DNA of 46,358 nucleotides from Bacteroidales bacterium (GTDB lineage Bacteria; Bacteroidota; Bacteroidia; Bacteroidales; VadinHA17): NCBI GenBank assembly GCA_025455395.1, contig JALOMO010000005.1, positions 1 to 46,358 of the forward strand, read 5' to 3'. Shown piece by piece: positions 25,996 to 34,794 of this stretch (position 1 is its first letter; each line of letters starts with the position of its first letter). The notes under the pieces were generated by a model. It saw only the letters and a program-made list of their open reading frames with translations, ran no database searches and was not told where the DNA came from. The position numbers and the translations under genes were made by a program.

Positions 25996-26349
25996 TTATG
26001 CCTTTGGCTGTCCGAACTGACTGTCAAGGATCCCCTTTACCTGGGATATATTCTGAATGCTCGAGGTGGCCTTAACGATTTTGCCATTTTTGTAATATAC
26101 TACATATGGCAGGCCCATGAACCCTCTTGTCTCAGGTGCATTGCGAATGACGTGAGCCTCCGGGTTGTCAAACTCCATGTCAAAGAATTTAACATGTGAA
26201 TAGACTGGTTCGATCTCTTCCATTATTCCGTAAACCGGGATGCACATTGGGCCCATCCGTCCGCAGCATACCATTACATTCTCGTTTTCATTAATGATCT
26301 TCTCAAGCTGAGAAGCAGTCTCGATGTGATTTAAATTAGTGTATAACAT
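25996..26349 (-). CDS. Thioredoxin-like protein with non-standard CCGRMGPMC site
   Basis: 117 residues. The fold is thioredoxin-like: beta-alpha start, cis-Pro81 in GFMGLPYVVYYKNGKIV, and HVKFFDMEFDNPEAH. The expected WCGPC is replaced by CCGRMGPMC (Cys28, Cys29, Cys36). Alignment around GPMC keeps the resolving position but puts Met where the nucleophilic Cys normally is, with two other cysteines nearby. Whether it is a reductase, a sulfur/metal carrier or a TrxB-specific substrate is unknown. It abuts trxB with no gap. No signal peptide is visible. Confidence 0.75.
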   Translation of the reverse strand: MLYTNLNHIETASQLEKIINENENVMVCCGRMGPMCIPVYGIMEEIEPVYSHVKFFDMEFDNPEAHVIRNAPETRGFMGLPYVVYYKNGKIVKATSSIQNISQVKGILDSQFGQPKA

Positions 26350-26388
26350 AGTTTATAGTTTTTCGTTTCCTGTTATTAATATCTTGCT

Positions 26389-26464
26389 CCTTGCCTCGTC
26401 CTCCGTAGCTTTAGCGAAGGAGGGCCCCTTGCCTCGTCCTCCGTAGCTTTAGCGAAGGAGGGCT
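26389..26464. repeat. 38-bp tandem duplication with internal hairpin
   Basis: Two adjacent 38-bp units (26389-26426, 26427-26464) differ only at the last base. Each holds CCTCCGTAGC-TTTA-GCGAAGGAGG, an imperfect hairpin. It lies inside the 143-bp gap between the OsmC gene and the thioredoxin-like gene, so it would sit in the mRNA if the block is one operon. Related units are at 27755-27841. Confidence 0.85.
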
Positions 26465-26492
26465 CCTTGTACCTTGTACCCTATCCCTTATT

Positions 26493-26909
26493 TTAATCCA
26501 ATATCCTCACCTCATGAGTCATCTCTATACCTGCCTTCCGGTAAACTGCTGAAACTCCGCAATATCGTTCCATGGAGAGGCTGATTGATTTCTCTATCTT
26601 TTCCATATCCAGATCCTTCCCCCTGAATTCATATATGATATGCATTTTTATGAATGCATTTGGATAATCATCCTCGGTGTCTCCTTCAACTACAACGTTG
26701 AAGTACTCAACTTCCTGACGCATCTTCCTCATTAGTGATATGACATCCATTCCCGTACATCCTGCAAGGGCTGCAAGCATTAGCGGCTTGGGACGAGGAC
26801 CGCTGTCATCACCCTTCTCACCTGCCTGGTCCATAAAAAAATGGTGTCCGTTAACAACAGTATCAAATTTCATGTTCCCTTTCCAGCTGGCTTCTGTTTT
26901 GTGTCTCAT
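26493..26909 (-). CDS. OsmC-family peroxiredoxin-like protein
   Basis: 138 residues from the ATG at 26907-26909; a GTG six codons upstream is the alternative. OsmC/YhfA fold with both reactive cysteines: LAALAGCTGMDV and SMERYCGVSAVYRKAG. The PKPLMLAALAGC start of the central helix is conserved. Family members reduce organic hydroperoxides using thiol donors, in this setting perhaps the neighbouring TrxB system. It is the first gene of the minus-strand redox block and divergent from a Crp/Fnr regulator 142 bp away. Confidence 0.88.
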   Translation of the reverse strand: MRHKTEASWKGNMKFDTVVNGHHFFMDQAGEKGDDSGPRPKPLMLAALAGCTGMDVISLMRKMRQEVEYFNVVVEGDTEDDYPNAFIKMHIIYEFRGKDLDMEKIEKSISLSMERYCGVSAVYRKAGIEMTHEVRILD

Positions 26910-27027
26910 GGTCTGTAAATTTTTCACAAAAGTAAGCTATTGCGAAACGTCAAATGATGATCTTTGAACTTTATTCAACAATATGGGAATTGAAACAGGA
27001 CAATAATAAAATTGAACTGTTAATGAT

Positions 27028-27035
27028 TATTTTTG
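27028..27035 (+). promoter_or_regulatory. Candidate Bacteroidota -7 promoter box
   Basis: TATTTTTG is a perfect match to TAnnTTTG, 16 bases before the start codon of the Crp/Fnr gene. I could not find a TTTG -33 box at the ideal distance, so confidence is modest. Confidence 0.35.
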
Positions 27036-27051
27036 TCATTCACTCTCAGAA

Positions 27052-27747
27052 ATGAAAACATTCAGCGATACCGATAAGGATTTCATCTGTGACATAACTA
27101 TGCCCTGTTTCACAGAACTTACCCCGGAGGAGACGCTGCTTGTCCGTGAGAGCAGGGTGCAGGTACTCTTCCGGCGTGGCGAGAATATAACGAAACAGGG
27201 AGCCTTTGCCTCTTACGTTATTTTTATAGTAAACGGTTTCTCGAGGCAATATATAGAGTGCAGCAACGGGCGTGACTATAACCTTCGCATTGTGAGGCCG
27301 GGTGAGATGGTTGGCCTGTCAGCAGTATTTAATCCAAACACCTTCAGCTATTCCGTCGTGGCACTGACTGAAACTACCGGCTTTCTCATCGAAAAGGATG
27401 CAATAGCAGGGCTGGTTAAGAATAACGGAGCTTTTGCGTTTGCGATCATCAGGAGGTATTGTGAGCATAATACACGCCTCTACTCCTCGCTTGACCATCT
27501 TCTTCACCAACAGACAAATGGGCGGATGGCTTCCGTACTGCTGACACTGGCGCCGGAGAACTTTGGGGGGGAGGATCTGTTCAGGCAACTGTCAAGGAGA
27601 GAGCTTGCCGATTTTGCCGGTATATCAACCGAAGGGACGGTGAAGGTCCTGAAGAGCTTCGAGAAAGACAAAATCATATCATTGTCTGATAAAACCATCA
27701 CACTTCTTGATCACCGGCGCCTTCAGGAGATAAGCAGGATCGGATAA
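27052..27747 (+). CDS. Crp/Fnr-family transcriptional regulator
   Basis: 231 residues. N-terminal cyclic-nucleotide-type beta-barrel (about 20-140: FRRGENITKQGAFASYVIFIVNGFSRQYI, shortened here; RIVRPGEMVGLSAVFN), a dimer helix, and a C-terminal winged helix (about 160-225: GRMASVLLTLAP, LSRRELADFAGISTEGTVKVLKSFEKDKII). Recognition helix is STEGTVKVLKSF. It has no Fnr-type N-terminal CxxC cluster. Divergent from the OsmC/Trx block, so it likely controls that block, in keeping with stress regulation. Signal unknown. Confidence 0.88.
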   Translation: MKTFSDTDKDFICDITMPCFTELTPEETLLVRESRVQVLFRRGENITKQGAFASYVIFIVNGFSRQYIECSNGRDYNLRIVRPGEMVGLSAVFNPNTFSYSVVALTETTGFLIEKDAIAGLVKNNGAFAFAIIRRYCEHNTRLYSSLDHLLHQQTNGRMASVLLTLAPENFGGEDLFRQLSRRELADFAGISTEGTVKVLKSFEKDKIISLSDKTITLLDHRRLQEISRIG

Positions 27748-27754
27748 GGTCACA

Positions 27755-27841
27755 GGGCCCTCCTTCGCCAAGGCTTCGGAGGACAAGGCATGGGGCCCTC
27801 CTTCTCCGCCAGTTGGCGGATACGGAGGACAAGGCATGGGG
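27755..27841. repeat. Two imperfect tandem units with GGCCCTCC...GGAGGACAAGGCATG
   Basis: Unit 1 (27755-27792) and unit 2 (27793-27841) share both ends; the middle differs, unit 2 carrying CTCCGCCAGTTGGCGGA, a hairpin like that of repeat copy A. Related to the 26389-26464 and 2303-2345 sequences. Just downstream are three ACCGCAAG-like units (about 27874-27899). Non-coding, between convergent genes. Confidence 0.65.
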
Positions 27842-27912
27842 CAAGCAGGGAATCGGTAATCAGATACTTTGAAACCGCAGGACCGCAAGACCGCAAGACA
27901 CTTTGGTTCTCC

Positions 27913-30519
27913 CTACAATCTCGTCATTCCAGGCATCAGATTGACACCCTCAAAATAAAGCGAGAGAGGAGTATTCCTGTCCTCCTGCTTCAGAGAGTTG
28001 ATATCAACGGTGATGCTTTTCTTTTCACCGGGCAGGATAACAATATAGTTATCGTCAAAGAAAACCGGTGATAACATCTCTCCGGTAAGTGTCTTGATCA
28101 CCTTCATCCTCACAAAAAATGCCGCAACGTCACCGCTGTTGGCAATGTCTACAGTTATCTTGCCGCTGTTATTCCTGGTCATCTGGGCCACTACCCTGGC
28201 ATCTCTGAGCTCCATGAATGCCTCATGTCTGTTTTCATAAGGCAGCCAGTATGTATTCTCATCTATTGTTAATCCGGTAGTGAGGTAGGTTATTTTCAGT
28301 TTCAGGAAATGAATCTTCGCAGGCTTATCCTTCAGACTTACATCCCAAACCTTAATCACACTGTTCGCAGGTACCCCTGCCTCCTGTGACATCTTCCACA
28401 ACTCCTTGCCATTTTCATCTGAAAGGAGAGCCTCAAACCTCAGACCCTTACGCTCCTTGGGTGTAGCATTGACAACATAGACCGCGGAGTCGGCAGGATT
28501 AAACTGAAGATGCAGTGGAGCTGCGGCATGCTTAAATCCGTAATATGCAGCGTTCTGGTCCAGGAACCAGTCGTAGAACTGTCCTTTCAGTGCGGGCCAT
28601 GGATTCTGGCTCTTCCATACCAGGAACCCGGTATACCAGTCCCACATCCTGGAAGTAAAGCCCTCCGCAAGTGAACGGTACTGTTCATAACTTATAATCT
28701 GTGCCTTGGTGATAAAATCCTTCATATCTTTTATCCCACCCATCTTTCCCATCATGTCACCAAATCCGAGATATTTGTGATACTTCCATACCTCATTCAC
28801 CTCTGCCCCGGAAGGGGGGACCAGGTCCTTCTCTTCCATAATTCTAACGAGCGACTCCATATTGGGAAACCCTACAGATCCGATCTCAGGGTTGAACGGG
28901 TACCACTTCTCAGTGAAGTACCATAACGGCTCTTTAACACCATAGGGTCCGTCACCATTGCCTCCTATCGTATTCCTGAGAAGGTTCGCCGAGGTCGATT
29001 CGTCAAGATAGAATCTTGTTCCGTCAAGATCTGCCAGCATTCTGCTTATCCTGTCATTCAGTTCAGGAGGCGGAGGAAATTCATTCCCTCCGCACCACAG
29101 ATAGAGCGATGGGTGGTTGCGAAGCATCTTAACCTGGTCAGCGAGTGACTCCATGAAGAGAGAATGGTTGTCGGGATATTCACGACGACGCTCCTGCGTT
29201 TCAGCCTTTTTCTCATCAGGCCATCTTCCGTTGCAGTCGCCCGTAATCCACAGATCCTGCCATACAAGTATGCCATACCTGTCGCAGGCGTCATAGAACT
29301 CAGGTCTCTCCATTATCGATCCACCCCAAACCCTGATCATATTCATGTTCATCTCGGCGTGCATCTTCACCTCGGCTTCATACCTTTCAGGGTTAAGACG
29401 GAGCATGGCATCGGAGGCGATCCAGTTCCCTCCCCTGATGAATATCTTCTGCCCATTGATAGTGAATCCACGTGATCCGGTCTTCTCATCAAAATAACCG
29501 CCTGTCTCCCTGAAACCGAACATTATATCTTCGCGGTCATGTGTCGCTCCATCCTTGCCCAGAAACGATATTGAAGCAGGATAGAGAGCCGGTTGTCCTA
29601 AACCATTAGGCCACCAAATTCTTGGCTCCGCCTGTTTAATCTCCGCAAATGTCACATTGACAGATGAGTAGGGCTCTAACCTGATCCTTTTCCTCTCGGT
29701 GATAGTTGTATATGCCAGTACTGCATCACCTTCTACAACTTTGGATGTAGGATTGACTATTTCAGCTGAAAATGAGACAAAGGCTGGTTCCTGCAGTTCA
29801 CCGGGGAGCCTGACGCCCGGGACACGAGTCCTTGCATACATATCGCGGATATCTGCATCACCGGTAACCTCAATTGTAACCTGGTCCCATATACCTGTGT
29901 TGCGGTCTCTCACCGGCTGTATCCAGTCCCATCCAGGCGTAAACTGCATCGTCACATCCCTGCCAATCATTCCGTCACCACCCTGTCCGCCGTTCGGGTT
30001 ACCCGGATAAGCAGGAGGCTCAACATATACAGCAAGCAGGTTGGCTCCCTCCTTGTTGAGATATTGGGTAATATTATACTTCTGACGGAGGAACATGCCT
30101 TCATGGATGTCATCACTGATACGCCTGCCATTAAGGTATACCTCGGCAAAATAGTTTATCCCCCTGAATTTAAGCCATACCTCTTTTGTTGCATCCAGTC
30201 CCGCAGTCGAAAATCTTGTAAAGAACCAGTATGTATAATAGTCGCGACCTGCATCATGAATATCGGGAATATTCTCATTGTTCTTCCCAAAGTATGGATC
30301 AGGCATGAGTCCGTTGTTGACAAGGGTTGTCAGCACAGTGCCGGGCACCGTGGCGTTAATCCAGCCTGAGAGATCAGGCTCTGTCATTGTGAGATGGCAA
30401 CCGTCAACGGTGACCTCTGATGCTTTCTTCGCCTTCCATCCATGGGCAAGTGGTGTCTCCTGGGCATAAAGAACAACACAGCCAGACAGTAACATGCTGA
30501 ATATAAGTATCCTTTTCAT
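27913..30519 (-). CDS. GH2 beta-mannosidase/endo-beta-mannosidase-like glycoside hydrolase
   Basis: 868 residues. Signal peptide 1-19 (ends LYAQ), so periplasmic or exported. GH2 modules in order: sugar-binding beta-sandwich (about 25-195), immunoglobulin-like domain (about 205-330), catalytic TIM barrel (about 335-650) with LWCGGNEFPPP (acid/base Glu about 479) and NPEIGSVGFPNMESL (nucleophile Glu about 544), then C-terminal beta domains. The segments NPEIGSVGFP, WKYHKYLGFGD and FTSRMWDWYTGFLVWKSQNPWP match the mannosylglycoprotein endo-beta-mannosidase/exo-glucosaminidase branch rather than beta-galactosidases. Substrate: likely Man-beta-GlcNAc or mannosides from N-glycan or mannan. An AGAGGAATTG ribosome site precedes the ATG. 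Monocistronic. Confidence 0.87.
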   Translation of the reverse strand: MKRILIFSMLLSGCVVLYAQETPLAHGWKAKKASEVTVDGCHLTMTEPDLSGWINATVPGTVLTTLVNNGLMPDPYFGKNNENIPDIHDAGRDYYTYWFFTRFSTAGLDATKEVWLKFRGINYFAEVYLNGRRISDDIHEGMFLRQKYNITQYLNKEGANLLAVYVEPPAYPGNPNGGQGGDGMIGRDVTMQFTPGWDWIQPVRDRNTGIWDQVTIEVTGDADIRDMYARTRVPGVRLPGELQEPAFVSFSAEIVNPTSKVVEGDAVLAYTTITERKRIRLEPYSSVNVTFAEIKQAEPRIWWPNGLGQPALYPASISFLGKDGATHDREDIMFGFRETGGYFDEKTGSRGFTINGQKIFIRGGNWIASDAMLRLNPERYEAEVKMHAEMNMNMIRVWGGSIMERPEFYDACDRYGILVWQDLWITGDCNGRWPDEKKAETQERRREYPDNHSLFMESLADQVKMLRNHPSLYLWCGGNEFPPPPELNDRISRMLADLDGTRFYLDESTSANLLRNTIGGNGDGPYGVKEPLWYFTEKWYPFNPEIGSVGFPNMESLVRIMEEKDLVPPSGAEVNEVWKYHKYLGFGDMMGKMGGIKDMKDFITKAQIISYEQYRSLAEGFTSRMWDWYTGFLVWKSQNPWPALKGQFYDWFLDQNAAYYGFKHAAAPLHLQFNPADSAVYVVNATPKERKGLRFEALLSDENGKELWKMSQEAGVPANSVIKVWDVSLKDKPAKIHFLKLKITYLTTGLTIDENTYWLPYENRHEAFMELRDARVVAQMTRNNSGKITVDIANSGDVAAFFVRMKVIKTLTGEMLSPVFFDDNYIVILPGEKKSITVDINSLKQEDRNTPLSLYFEGVNLMPGMTRL

Positions 30520-30618
30520 TTCAATTCCTCTTTAAAAACAATTACGGCAAGATATTAAAATATTTATCACTAATGCTTGAATATACGGCCGGATTTTCCA
30601 TAATTGCAGGTTGATTTG

Positions 30619-33567
30619 ATGTCAACCGTGTACACTGGTCGGGAAAGACTGCGAGAAAAGCTGTTCGCACTTATACTTACCCAGCATCGCCGCTGGGGGA
30701 CACTTCTTGTTCCCTATATCCTTGAGAGACAACAGGGTCTTACCTATTACACTATGATTGAAGCCCTCTCTCCTTTCCCTGACAGAACTACGCTCTCAGG
30801 GCTGGATAATGAAGAGAGAGAGGTAGTGGAACTGCTTAATGAATACTCTGACCGAAACCTCTTCAAAATCTTTTCAAAGCACCGTAATGTTAAAGAATTT
30901 ACGGAAACGGTTGGAGAAAAGGAGTTTGAGGCTCTGATAAAGCCATATATCGAATCAAGAATTTACCAGAGCCTGCATATTGCCCTGAAGGAGGAGATCC
31001 CGATATACCTTCAGAAAACCAGAATTACAACTCTTCACCCTGAAGACAGGTTATTGATTGTTCCTGAGGTTGCGTCTACTGTCTTCAGGTTTGACCGTGA
31101 TGACTCAGGTAGTAATTACAGCCTTATTGTTGAGTCAGATGGTAAGCCTGTTAACCTGCACAGTCAACCTGTTGAGATACTCTCAAACAAGCCTTGCGTT
31201 ATAAGGGCTGGTACCAGGCTCCATTTCGTATCTGATATTGAAGGAGCAAAGCTTAAACCATTTCTGACACGTAGTCAGATAACTATACCGAAAGCCACGG
31301 AAGAGAAGTACTTCAGCACCTTTGTCCTTTCTGTTGTTAATACCCACAGGGTAACAGGTACCGGGTTCCGGCTTGAGAGTTCACAGCCTGTAATGATGGC
31401 ATATCTTACGGTAGAGATGGGTCTGAGAGGAGTTCCGGTTGCAATACTGAAGTTTCGGTATGATGAGCGGGAAATCTTCTCCCCGGATGACATCAGGCAC
31501 TTCACCACCTTCAGCAACGAAGGAGGAACTTTTGTTTTTAAGAGGAAGGAACGCGATGCCCTCAGGGAGAAACAGTACATTGAGTTACTTGAAGATTCAG
31601 GGCTCTTCTCCGAAGACAGCATCCATTTCATGACAGCAGGTGCAGGAGCGGAAAATGAGAATACAATCTATGACCTTATAGAGTCTATATCCCTGAACAG
31701 AAAAAAGCTTACAGAAGCAGGGTTAATCATAAGAACCGGTAGTCTGGAAGTTCCATATTGTCTTGATCCGGTGGAGATCACACTGAGTCATCAGATAATC
31801 AATGACTGGTTTGACCTGAAAGCGGTAGTAAGAATAGGATCGTTCACGATACCATTTACCAGGCTTAGGAGATATATCCTTGACGGTATCAGGGAGTATC
31901 CCTTACCCGACGGCACCGTTGCCGTCCTGCCGGAGGAATGGTTCACCCGGTATCGGGGGCTCTTCGAGATGGGCAAAGATGAAGATGACAGCCTCCTGGT
32001 TCATAAACAGCACTTCGGTCTCATTGGAGAGGTGATCACAGGAGAAAACTGCGATATATGCACCAAACTGAGTAAACTGGCGGTACCTGACCAGTTGCCG
32101 GTCATTAATGCCCCGCAGGGGCTTAAGGCAGAGATGCGTCCTTACCAGATTGAAGGCCTGAGCTGGCTCCATTTCCTTCAGACGCAAAACCTTGGTGGTT
32201 GCCTTGCCGATGACATGGGCCTGGGCAAGACCCTCCAGACACTTGCCCTGCTGATGTGGAATAAGGAGAAGATCACTGTTACGGAGAACAAAGCAGAAGA
32301 GGGGCAAATGACTCTCTTTGGACAGGAGAAAGCTGGTCTCACCTCGCTGATCGTCGTACCGGCATCACTCAGCCATAACTGGTACAATGAGATAAAAAAG
32401 TTCTGTCCTGCACTGAAGACAAAAATACACCAGGGAACAGGCAGGCAGAGATCAGTATCACAGTTCACGGGATATGATATCATCATATCGAGCTATCATA
32501 CTGTAAGACAGGATATCGAGTTCTTTACATCAATGAGTTTCTTTTACATTGTGCTCGACGAGAGCCAGTACATAAAGAATCCCTCTTCCAATATATACAG
32601 GGCAATTACCCGGCTTAAATCAAAACACAGACTGGCACTGACCGGTACTCCAGTCGAGAACTCGCTCACTGACCTGTGGACACAGCTCAGCTTTGTCAAT
32701 CCCGGTCTTCTGGGTTCACTCACCTTCTTTAAAAGAGAGTTTGCCAAGCCTATCGAGAAAAATTATGAGGAGGATAAGGAAAAAAGGCTCAGAAAAATAA
32801 TTCAGCCTTTTATAATGAGGCGCACAAAAGAGATGGTCGTAAAGGAACTGCCCGATGTGATTGAACAGATTGTTTTCTGCGACATGTCGGATGAACAGGC
32901 TGCTATTTATGAGAAAGAGAAATCAGCAGTACGCAATAGTATCCTTGAGAATATTGAGGCTGTAGGTATTGAGAAATCGGCCATTATGGTCCTTCAGGGC
33001 CTGATGAGACTCCGTCAGATAGCCAACCATCCCATACTTACTGATGAAGCATATAACGGTGTCTCAGGCAAATTTGAGACAATTACTCATAACATTGAAA
33101 ACGTCATCGCGGAAGGACATAAGATCCTGATATTCTCCTCTTTTGTCAAGCATCTCGACCTCTTCCCATGGTGGCTGAAAAGCAACGGGATAGGCTTTAC
33201 AATGCTGACAGGCTCAACAACTGACAGAGAGAAAGTGATAAACAACTTCAGGAATGATGAACGTATCAAGGTATTTCTTATCTCACTCAAGGCCGGGGGA
33301 GTAGGATTGAACCTCACCGAGGCAGATTACGTCTTCATACTTGACCCCTGGTGGAACCCTGCCTCGGAGATTCAGGCCCTGAGCAGGGCTCACAGGATCG
33401 GACAGGAGAAGAGAGTCTTTGTATACCGGTACATCTCTGGTAATACCATAGAAGAGAAGATACAACGACTCCAGGAGAAAAAGTCTAAGCTTGCGGAGAC
33501 TTTTATTGAGACCAACAATCCGTTGGGTGAATTAGACATCAAGGGAATACTTGAGATACTGAACTGA
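30619..33567 (+). CDS. SNF2-family DNA helicase/ATPase
   Basis: 982 residues from the ATG at 30619; the open frame begins at a TTG five codons earlier. The N-terminal 500 residues are a bacterial SNF2-associated region of unknown role. The motor follows: ADDMGLGKTLQTLALL (Walker A about 534-538), the long insertion containing MTLFGQ, VVPASLSHNW, DESQYIKNPSS (motif II about 645, DESQ), ALTGTPVENSLTDLW, and helicase-C with LKAGGVGLNLTEADYV and ALSRAHRIGQEKRVFVYR. It is likely a double-stranded-DNA translocase remodelling protein-DNA complexes, e.g. RapA-like. No restriction or defence neighbours are seen, so a housekeeping role is more likely than defence. Confidence 0.92.
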   Translation: MSTVYTGRERLREKLFALILTQHRRWGTLLVPYILERQQGLTYYTMIEALSPFPDRTTLSGLDNEEREVVELLNEYSDRNLFKIFSKHRNVKEFTETVGEKEFEALIKPYIESRIYQSLHIALKEEIPIYLQKTRITTLHPEDRLLIVPEVASTVFRFDRDDSGSNYSLIVESDGKPVNLHSQPVEILSNKPCVIRAGTRLHFVSDIEGAKLKPFLTRSQITIPKATEEKYFSTFVLSVVNTHRVTGTGFRLESSQPVMMAYLTVEMGLRGVPVAILKFRYDEREIFSPDDIRHFTTFSNEGGTFVFKRKERDALREKQYIELLEDSGLFSEDSIHFMTAGAGAENENTIYDLIESISLNRKKLTEAGLIIRTGSLEVPYCLDPVEITLSHQIINDWFDLKAVVRIGSFTIPFTRLRRYILDGIREYPLPDGTVAVLPEEWFTRYRGLFEMGKDEDDSLLVHKQHFGLIGEVITGENCDICTKLSKLAVPDQLPVINAPQGLKAEMRPYQIEGLSWLHFLQTQNLGGCLADDMGLGKTLQTLALLMWNKEKITVTENKAEEGQMTLFGQEKAGLTSLIVVPASLSHNWYNEIKKFCPALKTKIHQGTGRQRSVSQFTGYDIIISSYHTVRQDIEFFTSMSFFYIVLDESQYIKNPSSNIYRAITRLKSKHRLALTGTPVENSLTDLWTQLSFVNPGLLGSLTFFKREFAKPIEKNYEEDKEKRLRKIIQPFIMRRTKEMVVKELPDVIEQIVFCDMSDEQAAIYEKEKSAVRNSILENIEAVGIEKSAIMVLQGLMRLRQIANHPILTDEAYNGVSGKFETITHNIENVIAEGHKILIFSSFVKHLDLFPWWLKSNGIGFTMLTGSTTDREKVINNFRNDERIKVFLISLKAGGVGLNLTEADYVFILDPWWNPASEIQALSRAHRIGQEKRVFVYRYISGNTIEEKIQRLQEKKSKLAETFIETNNPLGELDIKGILEILN

Positions 33568-33606
33568 TTTTTTTATATTTTTACTTCCCATTCAAAAATA
33601 TAACCA

Positions 33607-34497
33607 ATGAACAATTATCAGAGCCATCCTCTGGCCGGAGCATCAGACCTCGACAGTGCCATGACCAAACTGTGGGACTTCTACAAGCAGTATTTTGTCG
33701 GACTTTATATTATTTCATTCATACTCTCCCTAATCTCGGCTGTCTTCAGTGCCTCGCTTGACCTTGCAGCGATACAGACAACAACTGATCCTGAGGAGTT
33801 GCTGGCGATGATGAAGGATATGATACTTCCATACTCATTGATAATGCTTGTCTCCCTGATCTTCGGAGTGTTTATGCATGCCTGGATCCTGGAAAAGCCT
33901 CTCACAGGTGAAAATGCCGTCGCCAATACACTCAGAAAGGGCTTCCAGGCATTTATTCCCTACCTTATTGTAGTGATAGTCATGGGAATTGCCGGCTCCG
34001 TCATGGTAGCGGTCGGACTGGTATTACTTGTACTTCCAGGTCTCTTTGCAGTATTCTATGTTCTTACAATTGCGATCTTTGCCCTCCCGGTTACACTTGC
34101 AGAGAGCCGTAATGCTGCAACTGTGATTTCAAGGTCAGTGAGCCTTGCACACAGGAACTTATGGCCCAATATGGGATGGGTCATCGTGGTGCTTCTAATA
34201 ATTATTATCATCTCACTGGTGCTTAGCAGCCTGGTCATGCTGCCTTTTACAGGTTCACTGATTAAGTCATTGACCAATCCTGAGGAGGCATTCGCATTGC
34301 TCGAGATGGTAAAGAATCCTGTCTATATCATAATCAGCTCACTTACAACAGCGCTTATCACACCCGTTTTGCCTATACTGGCCTTCATACTCTATTTCAG
34401 GAATAATGTAGGTCAGTCAGTGACGGAGGTTGCAAAGGAAGATGACGACAGGGTAAGGGTGGAGGATCTTTATCCTAAGATGCCGGAGAAGGAGTAA
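33607..34497 (+). CDS. Polytopic membrane protein of unknown function
   Basis: 296 residues with six predicted helices (about 30-52, 77-97, 120-160 as two, 190-215, 245-270). The conserved-looking segment LLVLPGLFAVFYVLTIAIFALPV before AESRNAATVISRSVSLAHRNLW (read in parts) resembles the membrane domain found beside glycerophosphodiesterases (GDPD-anchor-like) and related 'DUF975-type' proteins. The tail is acidic and cytosolic. It lies 39 bp after the SNF2 gene and may be cotranscribed, though no functional link is evident. Confidence 0.7.
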   Translation: MNNYQSHPLAGASDLDSAMTKLWDFYKQYFVGLYIISFILSLISAVFSASLDLAAIQTTTDPEELLAMMKDMILPYSLIMLVSLIFGVFMHAWILEKPLTGENAVANTLRKGFQAFIPYLIVVIVMGIAGSVMVAVGLVLLVLPGLFAVFYVLTIAIFALPVTLAESRNAATVISRSVSLAHRNLWPNMGWVIVVLLIIIIISLVLSSLVMLPFTGSLIKSLTNPEEAFALLEMVKNPVYIIISSLTTALITPVLPILAFILYFRNNVGQSVTEVAKEDDDRVRVEDLYPKMPEKE

Positions 34498-34556
34498 CCG
34501 TTATGCTTTGTATCAATAGTTCCGTACCAGGATAAACAATCTCTATGATTATCCTT

Positions 34557-34768
34557 TTTAACCACAGAGTTGCACTGAGTTTTTACAGAGTAACACTGCT
34601 TTGATTCTGCTAATAAAACAGTGAAACTCTCTCTTAACTCTGTGGCCTCTGTGTTAAAAGGTTTAACCACTGAGTTGCACTGAGTTTTTACAGAGTAACA
34701 CTGCTTTGATTCTGCTAATAAAAACAGTGAAACTCAGACCCTGACTCTGTGTCACTCTGTGTTAAAAA
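34557..34768. repeat. Two 105-bp direct repeats with CACAGAG/CTCTGTG ends
   Basis: Unit 1 is 34557-34661 and unit 2 is 34662-34768. The first 70 bases of each are nearly identical, including a shared GAGTTGCACTGAGTTTTTAC block and GCTTTGATTCTGCTAATA. The 3' parts differ by small indels. Each unit begins AACCACAGAG or AACCACTGAG and ends CTCTGTGTTAAAA, so units can fold on themselves (CAGAG with CTCTG). It occupies the whole 297-bp convergent gap; no gene is seen in it. Confidence 0.9.
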
Positions 34769-34794
34769 TCTATTGGATTCAGAAGCACCGATCG

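Noticed and set aside
26912-26928. A TGTAAATTTTTCACA sequence between OsmC and Crp resembling a Rex/Crp site
   Set aside because: Half-site spacing is five rather than six and one half lacks the G. It also overlaps the OsmC start, so I do not count it as an operator.
30619-33567. SNF2 helicase as part of a phage-defence system
   Set aside because: No methylase, nuclease or other defence gene is adjacent; the neighbours are a hydrolase and a membrane protein.
34557-34768. Possible short CRISPR array
   Set aside because: Only two adjacent units without spacers, no cas genes and long imperfect repeats.
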